Assembly: GCA_964495375.1 (NCBI GenBank)
Contig: CAZBWM010000009.1
Location: 62,001 to 126,000, forward strand
DNA length: 64,000 nucleotides
Direction of reading: 5' to 3'
Source: JAIESQ01 sp964495375
GTDB lineage: Bacteria > Planctomycetota > Planctomycetia > Pirellulales > JAEUIK01
The notes under the pieces were generated by a model. It was not told the origin of the DNA, made no database searches, and worked only from the letters and a program-made list of their open reading frames with translations. Each line of letters begins with the position of its first letter. Within the stretch, counting starts at the first letter, position 1. Position numbers and translations under genes: made by a program. Shown here piece after piece: positions 46,436-55,737 of this stretch.

Positions 46436-48187
46436 GTGAAGAAAACGTGGCTATCGGCCGTCGTCGTCGCCTGCTTGCTGAGCTCGACGCTCGTCGTCCG
46501 CGCTCAAGAAGCCGAAGCTGAAGAAGAAGGTGGCATGAAGCCGCTGATCGTGGCTTCGATCCGCAGTTTCGACGAAGTGATCGACGATCTGGACTTCATC
46601 GGCAAGGTCTCCGACAACCCCGACCTCGGTCAGGGCATTGAAGGTCTGCTAGAACTGGCCACCCAAGGCCAGGGCCTCGACATGCTGGATAAGAGCAAGC
46701 CATGGGGCTTCGCCATCAGCTCCGACGGGCTCGAGCTGCAAGTGCTGGCCTTCTTGCCGATCAACGACTTGGAGAAGTTCGCCACCACGCTCGGCGGCAT
46801 CGCTGGCGACCCCGAGAAGTCGGACGACGGTGTCTGGAAGTTCGAGATCCTCAATATCTCGCTCTTCATGAAGCAGTCGGGCGATTGGACGTTCGCCAGC
46901 ATCAGCGGCGACTTCCTGAATAACCTGCCCGCCGATCCCACCACCTTCCTGGGCGGCCTGAACAAAGAGTATGACGGCGCACTGCGCGTTCACATGCAGA
47001 ACATTCCCGACGTGTTCCGCCAGTTGATCATCGACCAGCTCAAGATGGGCATGGAACAGACCCTGGCTGGCGAAGAAGTGCAGTTGCCGATTCCGGGGCT
47101 CGATAGCCTCCCCGGCGGCGGGCTCCCCGGCGCCGACATGCTCCCCAAGCTCACCGACGAACAGCGCAAGCTCGTCGAGGCGCTCTCCAAGGGGCAGATC
47201 GAATCGCTGACCGAAGCCCTCAACGAAACCGACACGATCACCCTCGGCTTCAACGTCGATCGTGACGGTGCCAAGCTCCTGGCCGACGCCATCGTCATCG
47301 CGGTCCCCGGCAGCAAAACCGCCGAGGGCTTCGCCAAGATGACCGAAGGCAAGACCAAGTTCGCCGGCTTCAAGATCGCCGACGCCGCGGTCTCGGCCGT
47401 GATCAACGAAGTCTTGTCGTCCGATCAGATCTCGCAAGCCAAGGAAGCGGTCGCCACGATCAAGGAAGAAATCAACACCCGCATCGACGGCATCGGTTTC
47501 GGCGACGACCACCTCAAGGACCTGCTCAAAGGCTTCGTGGCCGAGTTGCTGGGCATCGGCGAAAAGACCGTCGATAGCGGCAAGATCGACCTCGGCTTCG
47601 CCATGCTGGGCAAGGGCCCCTACACCATCCTCGGCGGCGGCTACATTAGCGACAACGACGCGGCTACCAAGCTGCTCGACAAGCTGATCGAAACCGTCGA
47701 GACCGAAGTCGGCTTCTACGGCTTCCAGAAGAACGTGGCCGAACACAAGGGCGTGAAGTTCAGCAGCGTGCTGCTGCCGATCCCGCCGGGTGAAGAGGGC
47801 GATCTGCTCTCGAAGGTGCTCGGCAGCGAAGTCGAGCTGGTGATCGGCATCGGCGACAAGGCGGGCTATATCGCCCTCGGCGCCAATGGCCTTGATGAGC
47901 TCAAGAAGGTCATCGATACGTCGGAGGCCGAAGCCGGCAAGACGGTCCCCGCGATCGAGTTTTCGGCGTCGCTGGCTCCGCTCCTGAAGCTCGCGGCCGA
48001 TGGTCCGAATGCCGATCCGAATATCGCGCTCTTGGCCACGGCTCTCGAAGGTCACCCCGATCGCATGGTCGTGACCGTCAAGCCGATCGAGAACGGCGTG
48101 CACATGCACCTCGACGGCCAGGAAGGGCTGTTGCGGGCGCTGGGCACCGTGATCACCACGCTGGGCCCCGGCTTACCGCAGTTCTAA
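46436..48187 (+). CDS. Large exported protein of unknown function
   Basis: The start is GTG 46436, with AGGAG spaced ideally and beginning the signal peptide VKKTWLSAVVVACLLSSTLVVRAQ; 583 residues. The mature protein alternates acidic, helical and beta segments, for example SIRSFDEVIDDLDFIGKV, KPWGFAISSDGLELQVLAFL, and later DKLIETVETEVGFYGFQ. The two halves look related, which suggests an internal duplication. No catalytic motif is seen. Similar secreted proteins seem to be a planctomycete family. A strong terminator follows. Confidence 0.8.
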   Translation: MKKTWLSAVVVACLLSSTLVVRAQEAEAEEEGGMKPLIVASIRSFDEVIDDLDFIGKVSDNPDLGQGIEGLLELATQGQGLDMLDKSKPWGFAISSDGLELQVLAFLPINDLEKFATTLGGIAGDPEKSDDGVWKFEILNISLFMKQSGDWTFASISGDFLNNLPADPTTFLGGLNKEYDGALRVHMQNIPDVFRQLIIDQLKMGMEQTLAGEEVQLPIPGLDSLPGGGLPGADMLPKLTDEQRKLVEALSKGQIESLTEALNETDTITLGFNVDRDGAKLLADAIVIAVPGSKTAEGFAKMTEGKTKFAGFKIADAAVSAVINEVLSSDQISQAKEAVATIKEEINTRIDGIGFGDDHLKDLLKGFVAELLGIGEKTVDSGKIDLGFAMLGKGPYTILGGGYISDNDAATKLLDKLIETVETEVGFYGFQKNVAEHKGVKFSSVLLPIPPGEEGDLLSKVLGSEVELVIGIGDKAGYIALGANGLDELKKVIDTSEAEAGKTVPAIEFSASLAPLLKLAADGPNADPNIALLATALEGHPDRMVVTVKPIENGVHMHLDGQEGLLRALGTVITTLGPGLPQF

Positions 48188-48225
48188 CGAGCTGCTGCGA
48201 GTCGCCCATAAGTTGAACGTCGCCA

Positions 48226-48257
48226 CGCGGGACCGGCCTGCTAAGGTCGGTCCCGCG
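48226..48257 (+). terminator. Terminator-like hairpin after the exported-protein gene
   Basis: CGCGGGACCGGCCT, loop GCTA, AGGTCGGTCCCGCG: a 14-bp stem with a single G-T wobble, 39 bases after the stop codon. No T tract follows. Confidence 0.65.
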
Positions 48258-48387
48258 AGCGCGCGCGGATCGAGCTTTTGTCGAGTTGACGCGGTGCGAT
48301 GTGCAGATTGCCGTGGTTGAACTGCTCCGCCGGCGACGATGTGCCAAGGCGATCAGACGCGTCGGGTGCGCCACCCGGCGCCCGCCA

Positions 48388-49428
48388 TCAATCGACTTGC
48401 AGACTAACCGTTTCGCCGCGCGAACGCGTGGCCAGGGCTCTCCACAGCGCGAGCTCGACGTTATCGGTAAAAGATCGAACCGAGCCATCCATCAGCGCCG
48501 CGTTCACCAGGCCCGGGTGATAGCTGCGCGCCGTGATGGCCGCAAACGTCTTCACCGTGGCTGACTTCCCCTCCTGTTGGCTCGTGTAGTCGATGTCGTA
48601 GAGCTGGCCACCGGTTTCGTACGGTACGCGGGTATTCGGCGTGAAAGTCGCCGTGAAGCCAGCATGATGCGATCGGCCATCGACCCACTCGGTGTGCCCG
48701 GTGTTTTGTTGCAAGTCGGCCCCCAACTTTGGCTGACCACCGCTGGCCAGCGGCGGGATGTCGGCGGGCGTCGTGGGGATCGTCGTCGTACCCTGCCCTG
48801 AGTTGCGCACATAGGGGGTGTACGCTTTGGCCTCGGATGCCATGAGTGTGTTGCTCAAGCCATCGCGAAAGTCGGCCGGGCGGGTGCGGCTGTTGGGAGA
48901 AATCGCCCCATCCAGGTTGCTCTGTCCCTTGGGATCGAAAACGAACCACACGCCGACGTTGAATACGTAGTTCAGCGGATAGTAAATCGAGGCGCCGCTG
49001 GCATCGACGCGCTGCGTGTCGTTGAGCTCGTCCGGACAAAGGAAGGGGGCCGGCCGCATCGTCTTGACGGGCGCGCCGGACGACACGGCCGTCTCGTAGT
49101 CGGCTCGGAAGTCGATCTGTGCGAAAATCGCGCCTTGCTCGAGGTAGGGCAGAAGTCGCGCTTGAACCGACCATCCGCCGCCCCGATCGAGTGGGTTCTT
49201 GGGATTGGCGCAGAAACTTGGCGGAAAGGCCCCAACCGTTGTCTGATAGCTATGCATGGCCAGGGCGATCTGATGCAAGTTATTACGGCACTGAATCTGG
49301 CGGCCACTCTCGCGCGCCATTTGCACTGCCGGCAGCAGCAGAGCAATCAAGACCCCGATGATCGCGACGACGACCAGGAGTTCGACGAGAGTGAACCCGC
49401 GCCGGGACTGAGGCGAAGCGTTGGGCAC
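48388..49428 (-). CDS. DUF1559 domain prepilin-like protein
   Basis: A 346-residue protein with the type IV prepilin-like N-terminus RRGFTLVELLVVVAIIGVLIALLLPAVQMARE, so it should be processed after the glycine and inserted in a pilus- or secretin-like assembly. CRNNLHQIALAMHSYQ is the next family block. The C-terminal H-x9-DG signature is SYHPGLVNAALMDGSVRSF. DUF1559 proteins are greatly expanded in planctomycetes; their function is not settled, although a surface-fibre or uptake role has been proposed. The gene stands alone. Confidence 0.95.
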   Translation of the reverse strand: MPNASPQSRRGFTLVELLVVVAIIGVLIALLLPAVQMARESGRQIQCRNNLHQIALAMHSYQTTVGAFPPSFCANPKNPLDRGGGWSVQARLLPYLEQGAIFAQIDFRADYETAVSSGAPVKTMRPAPFLCPDELNDTQRVDASGASIYYPLNYVFNVGVWFVFDPKGQSNLDGAISPNSRTRPADFRDGLSNTLMASEAKAYTPYVRNSGQGTTTIPTTPADIPPLASGGQPKLGADLQQNTGHTEWVDGRSHHAGFTATFTPNTRVPYETGGQLYDIDYTSQQEGKSATVKTFAAITARSYHPGLVNAALMDGSVRSFTDNVELALWRALATRSRGETVSLQVD

Positions 49429-49667
49429 AGCAGCAGCTCTTCTTGAAACTGAGACTCGGTATCAATTAGAGGTGTACCATACTCGATCCCTGATGAATGT
49501 CAATTCACCCCACGCCGCGGTCTCGTTCCTTGCCTTGGGCAAGGTTCGTTCCTGCTTGCCAATTAGTCGGCAAGCTAGACGGCGCTGCCGAGACTAGCGG
49601 CAAGGGTGCGGACTTTCTGACTCGCCAGCGGCCGAATTGGCTTTGAGTTGCCAAGAATCGTCGCGGC

Positions 49668-50117
49668 TCACTTCGCCGGAACCGACGTCGGCGCGGCCGA
49701 AGAACTCGCATCGGGCGCTGGCTTGGATGACTCGATCGTCGGCCCGGCCTGAACGTCGGCCGGCACCCCAAAACGGGTCAAGTCGAAGACCCCGGTGATG
49801 GTCATCACGGAGAGCACCAGTGCGATCACCGCCACGAACAACACCACCGGTGAGAAAATCGTGACCGGCCCGTTTTTATCGTCGAGCCAAACTCCCAGGT
49901 ACGTGGCCGCGAAGCCCGCGGCCAACAGCACGCCACTTAGCAGAGACACGATCGGATTGACGTAAACGGCCCCCACCAGAATGAGCACGACGATCAGAGA
50001 TGCGCCCCCCGCCACTCCCCAAGCAAACCAGGGCGATGTCTCCGGCTCACTCGATACTCCGCTGGTTTCAGCCGCATAGGGTGAAGGGGAAGTCGTGGAA
50101 GTCGTCGCGTCGGTCAT
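49668..50117 (-). CDS. Small membrane protein
   Basis: The start is ATG 50117, giving 149 residues (MTDATTSTTSPSPYAAE). A Ser/Thr/Pro-rich N-terminus is followed by three membrane segments (about 31-52, 56-76, 88-108) and a Pro/Ser/Ala-rich tail. No known motif is seen. It is downstream of moaA on the same strand (65 bases) and may share its transcript. Confidence 0.7.
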   Translation of the reverse strand: MTDATTSTTSPSPYAAETSGVSSEPETSPWFAWGVAGGASLIVVLILVGAVYVNPIVSLLSGVLLAAGFAATYLGVWLDDKNGPVTIFSPVVLFVAVIALVLSVMTITGVFDLTRFGVPADVQAGPTIESSKPAPDASSSAAPTSVPAK

Positions 50118-50182
50118 GCCAGGCACCGTCTCGAAGTAGGGCGTGTTTGGTTGTGTGTCGCTCGTCCGTCGGGCTGCGCCCG

Positions 50183-51199
50183 TCAGCCGCCGATTTGATA
50201 CATGGCCCGCTCGGGCCTCACGAACTCGTCGCTGTTGATGCCGTGAGCGCGGCGTTTCTCCCGCACGCAGTCGCGCACCAAGGCGACGAGCGCGGCATCG
50301 GTTTGCGGTGGTTCGCAGCGCAGCAGCGCCCGGGCGTCCCATTCGGTGGTCGAGAACAAGCAGTTCCGCAGCTTGCCTTCGGCCGTCAAGCGCAGGCGGT
50401 CGCAGGCGCCGCAGAACGGCTCGGTCACCGAGTTGATGAAGCCGACGCGCCCCGTTCCCTCGACAAACTGATAGTCGACGGCCGGCTGCGCGGGATCGCG
50501 CCCGGCCACCGGCTCGAGCGCTCCCAGCTCGCGCTCGATGATCTCGCGCACTTCGGCCCCGGCCAGCACCTGGCCGTTCTCCCAATTGCCATCGGCGTCC
50601 AGCGGCATGTACTCGATGAAGCGCACCTCGAAACCATGCCGGCGGGCGAACTGGGCCAACGGCACGATGTCGGGCTCGGTCAGGCCGCGAATCGCCACGG
50701 CATTCACCTTGATGCGCTCGAAGCCCGCCCGCTGGGCCGCGAACAATCCCTCGAGCACGCGCTCGAAGCCGTCGCGGCGCGTGATCTCGCGGAACCGCGC
50801 GGGGTCCAGCGTGTCGAGACTCACATTCAGTCGCTTGAGACCAGCCGCGTGCAGCGCCACGGCTTGCTCGGCCAATAGCAGCCCATTGGTCGTCAGCGCC
50901 ACGTCGTCGATGCCAGGCACCCGCACCAGCATCTCGACGAGTCGAGAAAGCTCGTGCCGCACCAAGGGTTCGCCACCGGTCAGCCGCACCGAGCGAATGC
51001 CCATTTGCGAAACGACACGCACAAACCGGGTGATCTCCTCAAAGGTGAGAATTTCCGCCCGCGGTCGAAACCGCACGTTCTCGGCCGGCATGCAGTAGAA
51101 GCAGCGGATATTGCAACGATCGGTCACGCTGACGCGCAGGTCGGTGTGTACTCGGCCGAATTGATCGCGAAGTGGGGCGACGTCGCTCATAGCCTTCAT
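50183..51199 (-). CDS. moaA: GTP 3',8-cyclase (molybdenum cofactor biosynthesis)
   Basis: A radical SAM enzyme that converts GTP to 3',8-cyclo-GTP, the first step of molybdopterin synthesis. The 338 residues match the family. The SAM cluster motif is DRCNIRCFYCMP (Cys29, Cys33, Cys36). The second cluster is CGACDRLRLTAEGKLRNCLFS. The conserved SVRLTGGEPLVR and the C-terminal GG are present. Start may be ATG 51199 or 51190. No other moa gene is in the window, and MoaC would be needed elsewhere. Confidence 0.96.
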   Translation of the reverse strand: MKAMSDVAPLRDQFGRVHTDLRVSVTDRCNIRCFYCMPAENVRFRPRAEILTFEEITRFVRVVSQMGIRSVRLTGGEPLVRHELSRLVEMLVRVPGIDDVALTTNGLLLAEQAVALHAAGLKRLNVSLDTLDPARFREITRRDGFERVLEGLFAAQRAGFERIKVNAVAIRGLTEPDIVPLAQFARRHGFEVRFIEYMPLDADGNWENGQVLAGAEVREIIERELGALEPVAGRDPAQPAVDYQFVEGTGRVGFINSVTEPFCGACDRLRLTAEGKLRNCLFSTTEWDARALLRCEPPQTDAALVALVRDCVREKRRAHGINSDEFVRPERAMYQIGG

Positions 51200-51343
51200 T
51201 GTGCGTCAGCCGGGCCGGAGAGACAATTCTCCCGCGCACGCGGAATGCGAAAACCACCGCGAAACCCGCGGAGAATTCGTCGGAAAAAACGCCGATTGGC
51301 GCCGCCGGCGAGGTATTCCACCGACCTTGATCGCTGCTGCAGC

Positions 51344-52978
51344 TTAGCGCACCGAAAAATCGTAGCAGGCCAGGCCGTCGCCGCTGCGCACGTAGATCCG
51401 GCTGCCGACCACCGCCGGCATCGTCCAAGTTGCCGCCTCGGCCAGCTTCAGGCGCGTTCGCAGCGAAAACGCCTGCGGCGCTGCGGCGAACGCCGACAAC
51501 TCCCCTTTCTCGTTCAGCCCGATGAACTGGTCGCCACACAAAATGGGCGAACAGTAAAAACCGTGCCGCCCCGCGCTCCACTGGGTGACGCCGTCGCTGA
51601 GCCGCACGCAGGCAAACCGGCCACCGTCGTCCATGCCGTAGACGTGCCCCTGGTGGACGACCATCGACGAGAGGTAACTCTCCAGATCAGGGTTCTCCCA
51701 GGCGAGCGTCGCGGTCTGGCTGTCGCCGTCCTCCATGCCGCCCCCCGTGATGTGCAAAGCCGTCAGCGGTTGATACGTACCGGTCACCAAAACCAGATCG
51801 TCGCCGATGGCCGGTGTGCCGATGCTCTCGTCGTATTGAATCTGAAACGGATAGCTCCACAACAACTCGCCGTCGGTCAGCCGCAGCCCAACGACGCGAG
51901 GGCCCGTCATCGCGACAACCTGCCGCACCCCTCCCAACTCGGCCGCGACTGGCGAGGAATACGAAACGTTTTCGTCAAGCGCTTGCCAGACCACCGTCCC
52001 CGTGGCCGCATCAAACGCCATGATCGTTCCGCCCATCTCGCCGCCAACCGAGAGAATCACTTTGTCGTCGACCACCAAGGGGCTGCCCGTATAGCCGAAC
52101 AACGGCACCGGCGCTCCTTCGTCGTTGCCCACAGGCACCAGCACATGCTGTTCGCCGACGACCGTTGCGCGACCGGTGGGAAGCGGCTCGTGCCTGCCGA
52201 ATTCGGCGGGCAGGTTGTGTGACCAGATCGGCCGACCGTCTTCGGCCGCCACGCATTGCAGCCAGCCCGCGATACCCAAGCTATAGACGCGACCCGCCGC
52301 GCTCGCGGGTGTCCCTTTGGGGCCATTGCCGTGAGCGCGACCGACAGCGTGCGGATCAAAGTCGACGGGGTTGGTCCGCTCCCAAAGGGGCTTGCCCGTT
52401 GCGGCATCGAAGGCCAGCAAACGCTCGACCGCCTCGGTGCGATCGGTCGCGAACAGGCGATTCCCAACCACGATCGGGCTCGACCAGCCCGATCCCAGTG
52501 GAGCCTGCCACATGGGGAACGGTGGTTGCTCGGGCCAAACCGAAGGCAGCAGCGAGCCAACGGCCGCCGAGCGAACGCCGGGACCGCGCCAATTCGGCCA
52601 ATCGGTGCTCGAGTCCGCTGTGCGACCCGTCTCGGCAGTGTGAGTGATGCCGCTCGTCGAACCGGAAGCGCCCGATCCAGCGGCGGAGCTCACATTGTCG
52701 CCCGTCGCGGACTGCGCGGTCTCCTGAGGAGTCTCGCTCGTTTGCGATGCAGCGCCGCTCCCAGGTGACGAACTCTCGTTTCCCGGCGGCAGAGCTTTGC
52801 TACTCCGCGCTTGTGCCCGTGGGGGCGTCGTTTTTCCTTTCGGCTTCGTCGGCTCACCGCCGCAACCGGCCACCACAACCGCGACCAGCAGCAGCCCGAC
52901 GGCAGCCGGGCGCCGTCGACCCTGCCAAGGGGCCGGGCCAGGTGGGGGCCGAAAGTTACGTGAGGTTGTGCCGGACAT
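51344..52978 (-). CDS. PQQ-like beta-propeller lipoprotein
   Basis: A 544-residue protein. The N-terminus contains a basic region and the lipobox-bearing span LLLVAVVVAGC, so it is probably lipid-anchored. A Ser/Thr/Pro-rich linker (about 43-120) is followed by an eight-bladed PQQ-like propeller with W-type repeats, such as DWPNWRGPG, GKPLWERTNPVDFD, GRPIWSHNLP, GTVVWQALDENVSYSSPVA and DGLACYDFS. The fold resembles BamB, but planctomycete members are numerous and their roles are unknown. Divergent from the DUF3592 operon across 178 bases. Confidence 0.87.
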   Translation of the reverse strand: MSGTTSRNFRPPPGPAPWQGRRRPAAVGLLLVAVVVAGCGGEPTKPKGKTTPPRAQARSSKALPPGNESSSPGSGAASQTSETPQETAQSATGDNVSSAAGSGASGSTSGITHTAETGRTADSSTDWPNWRGPGVRSAAVGSLLPSVWPEQPPFPMWQAPLGSGWSSPIVVGNRLFATDRTEAVERLLAFDAATGKPLWERTNPVDFDPHAVGRAHGNGPKGTPASAAGRVYSLGIAGWLQCVAAEDGRPIWSHNLPAEFGRHEPLPTGRATVVGEQHVLVPVGNDEGAPVPLFGYTGSPLVVDDKVILSVGGEMGGTIMAFDAATGTVVWQALDENVSYSSPVAAELGGVRQVVAMTGPRVVGLRLTDGELLWSYPFQIQYDESIGTPAIGDDLVLVTGTYQPLTALHITGGGMEDGDSQTATLAWENPDLESYLSSMVVHQGHVYGMDDGGRFACVRLSDGVTQWSAGRHGFYCSPILCGDQFIGLNEKGELSAFAAAPQAFSLRTRLKLAEAATWTMPAVVGSRIYVRSGDGLACYDFSVR

Positions 52979-53014
52979 GCGGGTACGGCTCGCGAAACGG
53001 CGTGTGGAAACTAA

Positions 53015-53042
53015 ACTGAGGTAGGTTCAGACTGAGGTAGGT
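53015..53042. promoter_or_regulatory. Direct repeat in the divergent promoter region
   Basis: ACTGAGGTAGGT occurs at 53015-53026 and again at 53031-53042, a 16-base period, with intervening TCAG. Two helical-register copies in a divergent promoter could be an operator for a regulator. This is inference only. Confidence 0.4.
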
Positions 53043-53156
53043 GCCCAACCGGGCGGGCTCTGCGATTATACCGGTGTAAGCCGTGGCCCGCAGCAAGGCA
53101 TTCGCTCGGGCCGGCGTGGCTCACTTGACAGCTTCCAGATTGATGTTCCTCCGAGC

Positions 53157-54497
53157 GTGCCCCCCGGCGCGCAGCAGGCGACGGGTAAACACGTGCCAGG
53201 TGGCTTTCGCTTTCTCGTCAAGAAACGTGGTGCCCGCAGCACCAGCTCGAACAAATCGGGCGATCTGGCGCTGGCGCTGTTCTTCGCGGCGCTGTTTTTC
53301 AGCGGTGTCGGCTTCTCAAGCTACCTGCTAGTAACCCTGATCGTCCCCGAGTGGCGCGTCAATCACTCGTTCGTCGAGGCCAGCGCCCTGGTGCTCGAAA
53401 CGCGCCTCCGCACGACCGAGGAGGACGAACCCCACAGCTACCGCCCCGAGGTACACATTCGCTACGAAGTCGACGGCGTCGCCTATCACGCCCGCACTTA
53501 CAACATCACGCGGTCCAGCAGCACGAATCGCGCGAAAGAAGAAGCGCTCTTGGCGCAGTTTGTCGTCGGGCAGCGCGTGCCGTTCTGGTTTGATCCGCAC
53601 AATCCCGATGTCGCCGTGCTGGTGCGCGGCTACACCTGGACGAGCTGGCTCTTGTTGTTGGTCCCGCTGTCGTTCGTCGTGGCCGGCGGCGGTGGTCTAG
53701 CGCTGACGCTTTTGAATTGGAACAAGTCGACCGAGCGCCGCGCCGTGCTGGCGCAGCGCGCCCGCTCGCTGGAACTGCTCGAAGGGGTCGTCGAGCCGGC
53801 CCCCGAGTTCCCCACGCTCCCCCGGCTGGGCGAGGCCTACCAGGTGCGCGGCCGCGTGCTGGCCCACCGCTTGCCGCTCGATCTGCGCCCGGCCACGGTG
53901 CTCGTCACGCTTCTGATGGTTTCGATCACGGTCCTCTGCATCGCGGCCGGCTATGTGGCCGTGGCGCTGTGGAACTACCGCGCCGGCCAGGCCGATTGGT
54001 GGTTCATGGCAATCTTTGCCGCCACCTGGGTGGCCGTCGGACTGGCCGGGCTCGTCTATTTTTCGCGCACGCTCATCCGCCGCTTGAGCGTGGCGCCGCC
54101 GGTTGTCGAGATCTCGGAGCATCCGCTGACACCGGGCCGCTCCTACGAAGTGTTTGTCGCTCAAGCGGGCTCGGCCCGGCTCAGCTCCTATTCGCTGCGG
54201 CTCGTCTGCGAAGAACAGGCAACCTTCCAGCAAGGGACCAACACGCGCACCGAGAAATACCTGGCCGCCGAATACTCGCTCGAGCATCGCGAGCGGCTCG
54301 AGTTGCGGCGTCGCACGCCGCTGGAGTTGCGCGCCACGATCGAGATCCCGGCTCACGCGATGCATTCCTTCAAGTCGGAGCACAACGAAATCCGCTGGAA
54401 GCTCGTGATCGTTGCCCGCCGCGCCGGCTGGCTCGATCTTTACCGCAGCTTTCCGTTGATCGTGCTGCCGCAGAGCGAGGGAGCGCAGGCAGCATGA
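53157..54497 (+). CDS. DUF3592 membrane protein with arrestin-like C-terminal part
   Basis: The start is taken as GTG 53157 (446 residues); a later start is possible. One membrane helix (about 37-60) precedes an extracytoplasmic DUF3592-type domain. This contains VEASALVLETRLRTTEEDE, YEVDGVAYHARTYN and PFWFDPHNPDVAVLVRG. More membrane helices follow (about 160-185, 240-265, 275-300). The C-terminal third is beta-rich (VVEISEHPLTPGRSYEVFVAQ, LELRRRTPLELRATIEIP), resembling an arrestin-like fold. Its TGA overlaps the next gene's ATG (ATGA). DUF3592 has no established function. Confidence 0.8.
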   Translation: MPPGAQQATGKHVPGGFRFLVKKRGARSTSSNKSGDLALALFFAALFFSGVGFSSYLLVTLIVPEWRVNHSFVEASALVLETRLRTTEEDEPHSYRPEVHIRYEVDGVAYHARTYNITRSSSTNRAKEEALLAQFVVGQRVPFWFDPHNPDVAVLVRGYTWTSWLLLLVPLSFVVAGGGGLALTLLNWNKSTERRAVLAQRARSLELLEGVVEPAPEFPTLPRLGEAYQVRGRVLAHRLPLDLRPATVLVTLLMVSITVLCIAAGYVAVALWNYRAGQADWWFMAIFAATWVAVGLAGLVYFSRTLIRRLSVAPPVVEISEHPLTPGRSYEVFVAQAGSARLSSYSLRLVCEEQATFQQGTNTRTEKYLAAEYSLEHRERLELRRRTPLELRATIEIPAHAMHSFKSEHNEIRWKLVIVARRAGWLDLYRSFPLIVLPQSEGAQAA

Positions 54498-55057
54498 GCG
54501 AACCGGACGTCGTCGTCGGCTTCGAAAGCGATCAACGGGTGTTTCGCCCCGGCGAGATCCTCTCGGGGCACTACCGCGTCAGCGGCATCGATCCCGCGCA
54601 ATTGACCGCGCTGGAGCTCTCTGTCCTCTGGCACACCGAGGGCAAGGGAGACGAAGATCTCGCCGTCCATCTCTTTCAGCGCTTCCTGGCCGACGAGGCT
54701 GGCCGGCTCGATGGCCGCGAGGCGGGCTGGTTCAGCACGCAATTGCCTCCCAGCCCCCTGAGCTACGACGGACGCATCGTCAAAATCCAGTGGTGCGTAC
54801 GCGTGCGATTGTTCCTCGCTGGCGGGCGCGAAATCGTCCGCGAAGAAGGCTTTCAACTCGGCGATACCCAGCCGGCCGGCGACGGCAAACCAACCGGCGA
54901 CGCGCAGCCAGCGAGCGACGGGCAGCCCGACACCACCCAGGACAAATCCGCGACAGCGGCGAAAGTCGCAGCGGAAAAGTCCGACGGCATCGAGGACTCG
55001 CGCGAAGTCGACTTTAGCGCCTCGCACACGGTGCTGCCGCCGACGGAGAACTCATGA
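54494..55057 (+). CDS. Arrestin-like protein of unknown function
   Basis: A 187-residue protein translated through an ATGA overlap with the DUF3592 gene. The first 125 residues are beta-rich (VGFESDQRVFRPGEILSGHY, LTALELSVLWHTEGKGDEDL), similar to the arrestin-like C-terminal part of the upstream protein. The remainder is a low-complexity Asp/Gly/Pro/Ala linker containing GD(G/A)-type repeats. No catalytic motif or membrane span is seen. It overlaps the ATPase gene by ATGA. Confidence 0.7.
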   Translation: MSEPDVVVGFESDQRVFRPGEILSGHYRVSGIDPAQLTALELSVLWHTEGKGDEDLAVHLFQRFLADEAGRLDGREAGWFSTQLPPSPLSYDGRIVKIQWCVRVRLFLAGGREIVREEGFQLGDTQPAGDGKPTGDAQPASDGQPDTTQDKSATAAKVAAEKSDGIEDSREVDFSASHTVLPPTENS

Positions 55058-55737
55058 ACGGCGCGACGCGCGGCCCCAGCGGCGCCGACGTCCGCGGCAA
55101 TCCGTTTACGGCCGCGCGGTTGCGCCCCGGCACCATCCCGTATCTCTTTCCGCCAGGCGAAGACTTGTCGTCGCTCGTCGCGCGATTGGTCGCCAACCGC
55201 GCACGCGGCGAAATCGTCGGCCCGCACGGTTCGGGAAAATCGACCTTGCTGGCGATGCTGGCCGCGGAGCTATCCGCGCGCGGCCACCGGCTCGCACTGA
55301 TCGAATTGCGCGATGGCCAGCGCCGTCTTCCGCGCGATTGGCAGCCGTCAGAAGATCGCTCGCCGCCGATGCCAGCCGATTCATCTACCAGCGGAGTACA
55401 CATCAGCGCTACACGCGAGTCGCCACTGCCCGCGACGCTCATCTTCGTCGACGGCTTTGAACAACTCAGCTGGTTGGCTCGCTGGCAGTTGCGGCGCCGC
55501 TGTCGGCAAGCCGGTTGGGGGATCGTGGTGACAAGTCATGCGCCGACCGGTTGTCCCACCTTGGCGACGACGCGCGTCGATCTGGCCACGGCGCAGGCCG
55601 TCGTGGACTGCCTGGCTGCGGGCACTGCCAGTAGACCAGCTCCCGCGGAAGTGGCCGACGCCTTGGCCCGCTCGGGCGGAAACCTCCGCGAAATGCTGTT
55701 CAACCTCTACGACCGCTACGAAGCGCAACGTCGGTAG
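55054..55737 (+). CDS. P-loop NTPase of unknown function
   Basis: A 227-residue protein that ends the coupled three-gene operon. Walker A is GPHGSGKST (about 57-65), and a Walker B-like segment is ATLIFVDGFEQL with Asp as the metal ligand. An Arg-rich region (RWQLRRRCRQAGW) precedes VVTSHAPT, which resembles a sensor strand. Residues about 85-130 are Pro/Ser-rich. It is too short for a full AAA+ module with lid, so it may be a small motor, chaperone or signalling NTPase. No partner enzyme beyond the two upstream genes is seen. Confidence 0.75.
   Translation: MNGATRGPSGADVRGNPFTAARLRPGTIPYLFPPGEDLSSLVARLVANRARGEIVGPHGSGKSTLLAMLAAELSARGHRLALIELRDGQRRLPRDWQPSEDRSPPMPADSSTSGVHISATRESPLPATLIFVDGFEQLSWLARWQLRRRCRQAGWGIVVTSHAPTGCPTLATTRVDLATAQAVVDCLAAGTASRPAPAEVADALARSGGNLREMLFNLYDRYEAQRR

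Noticed and set aside
46649..48109. Minus-strand open frame opposite the exported-protein gene
   Set aside because: It is a reflection of the coding bias; the plus frame has a signal peptide and an ideal ribosome binding site.
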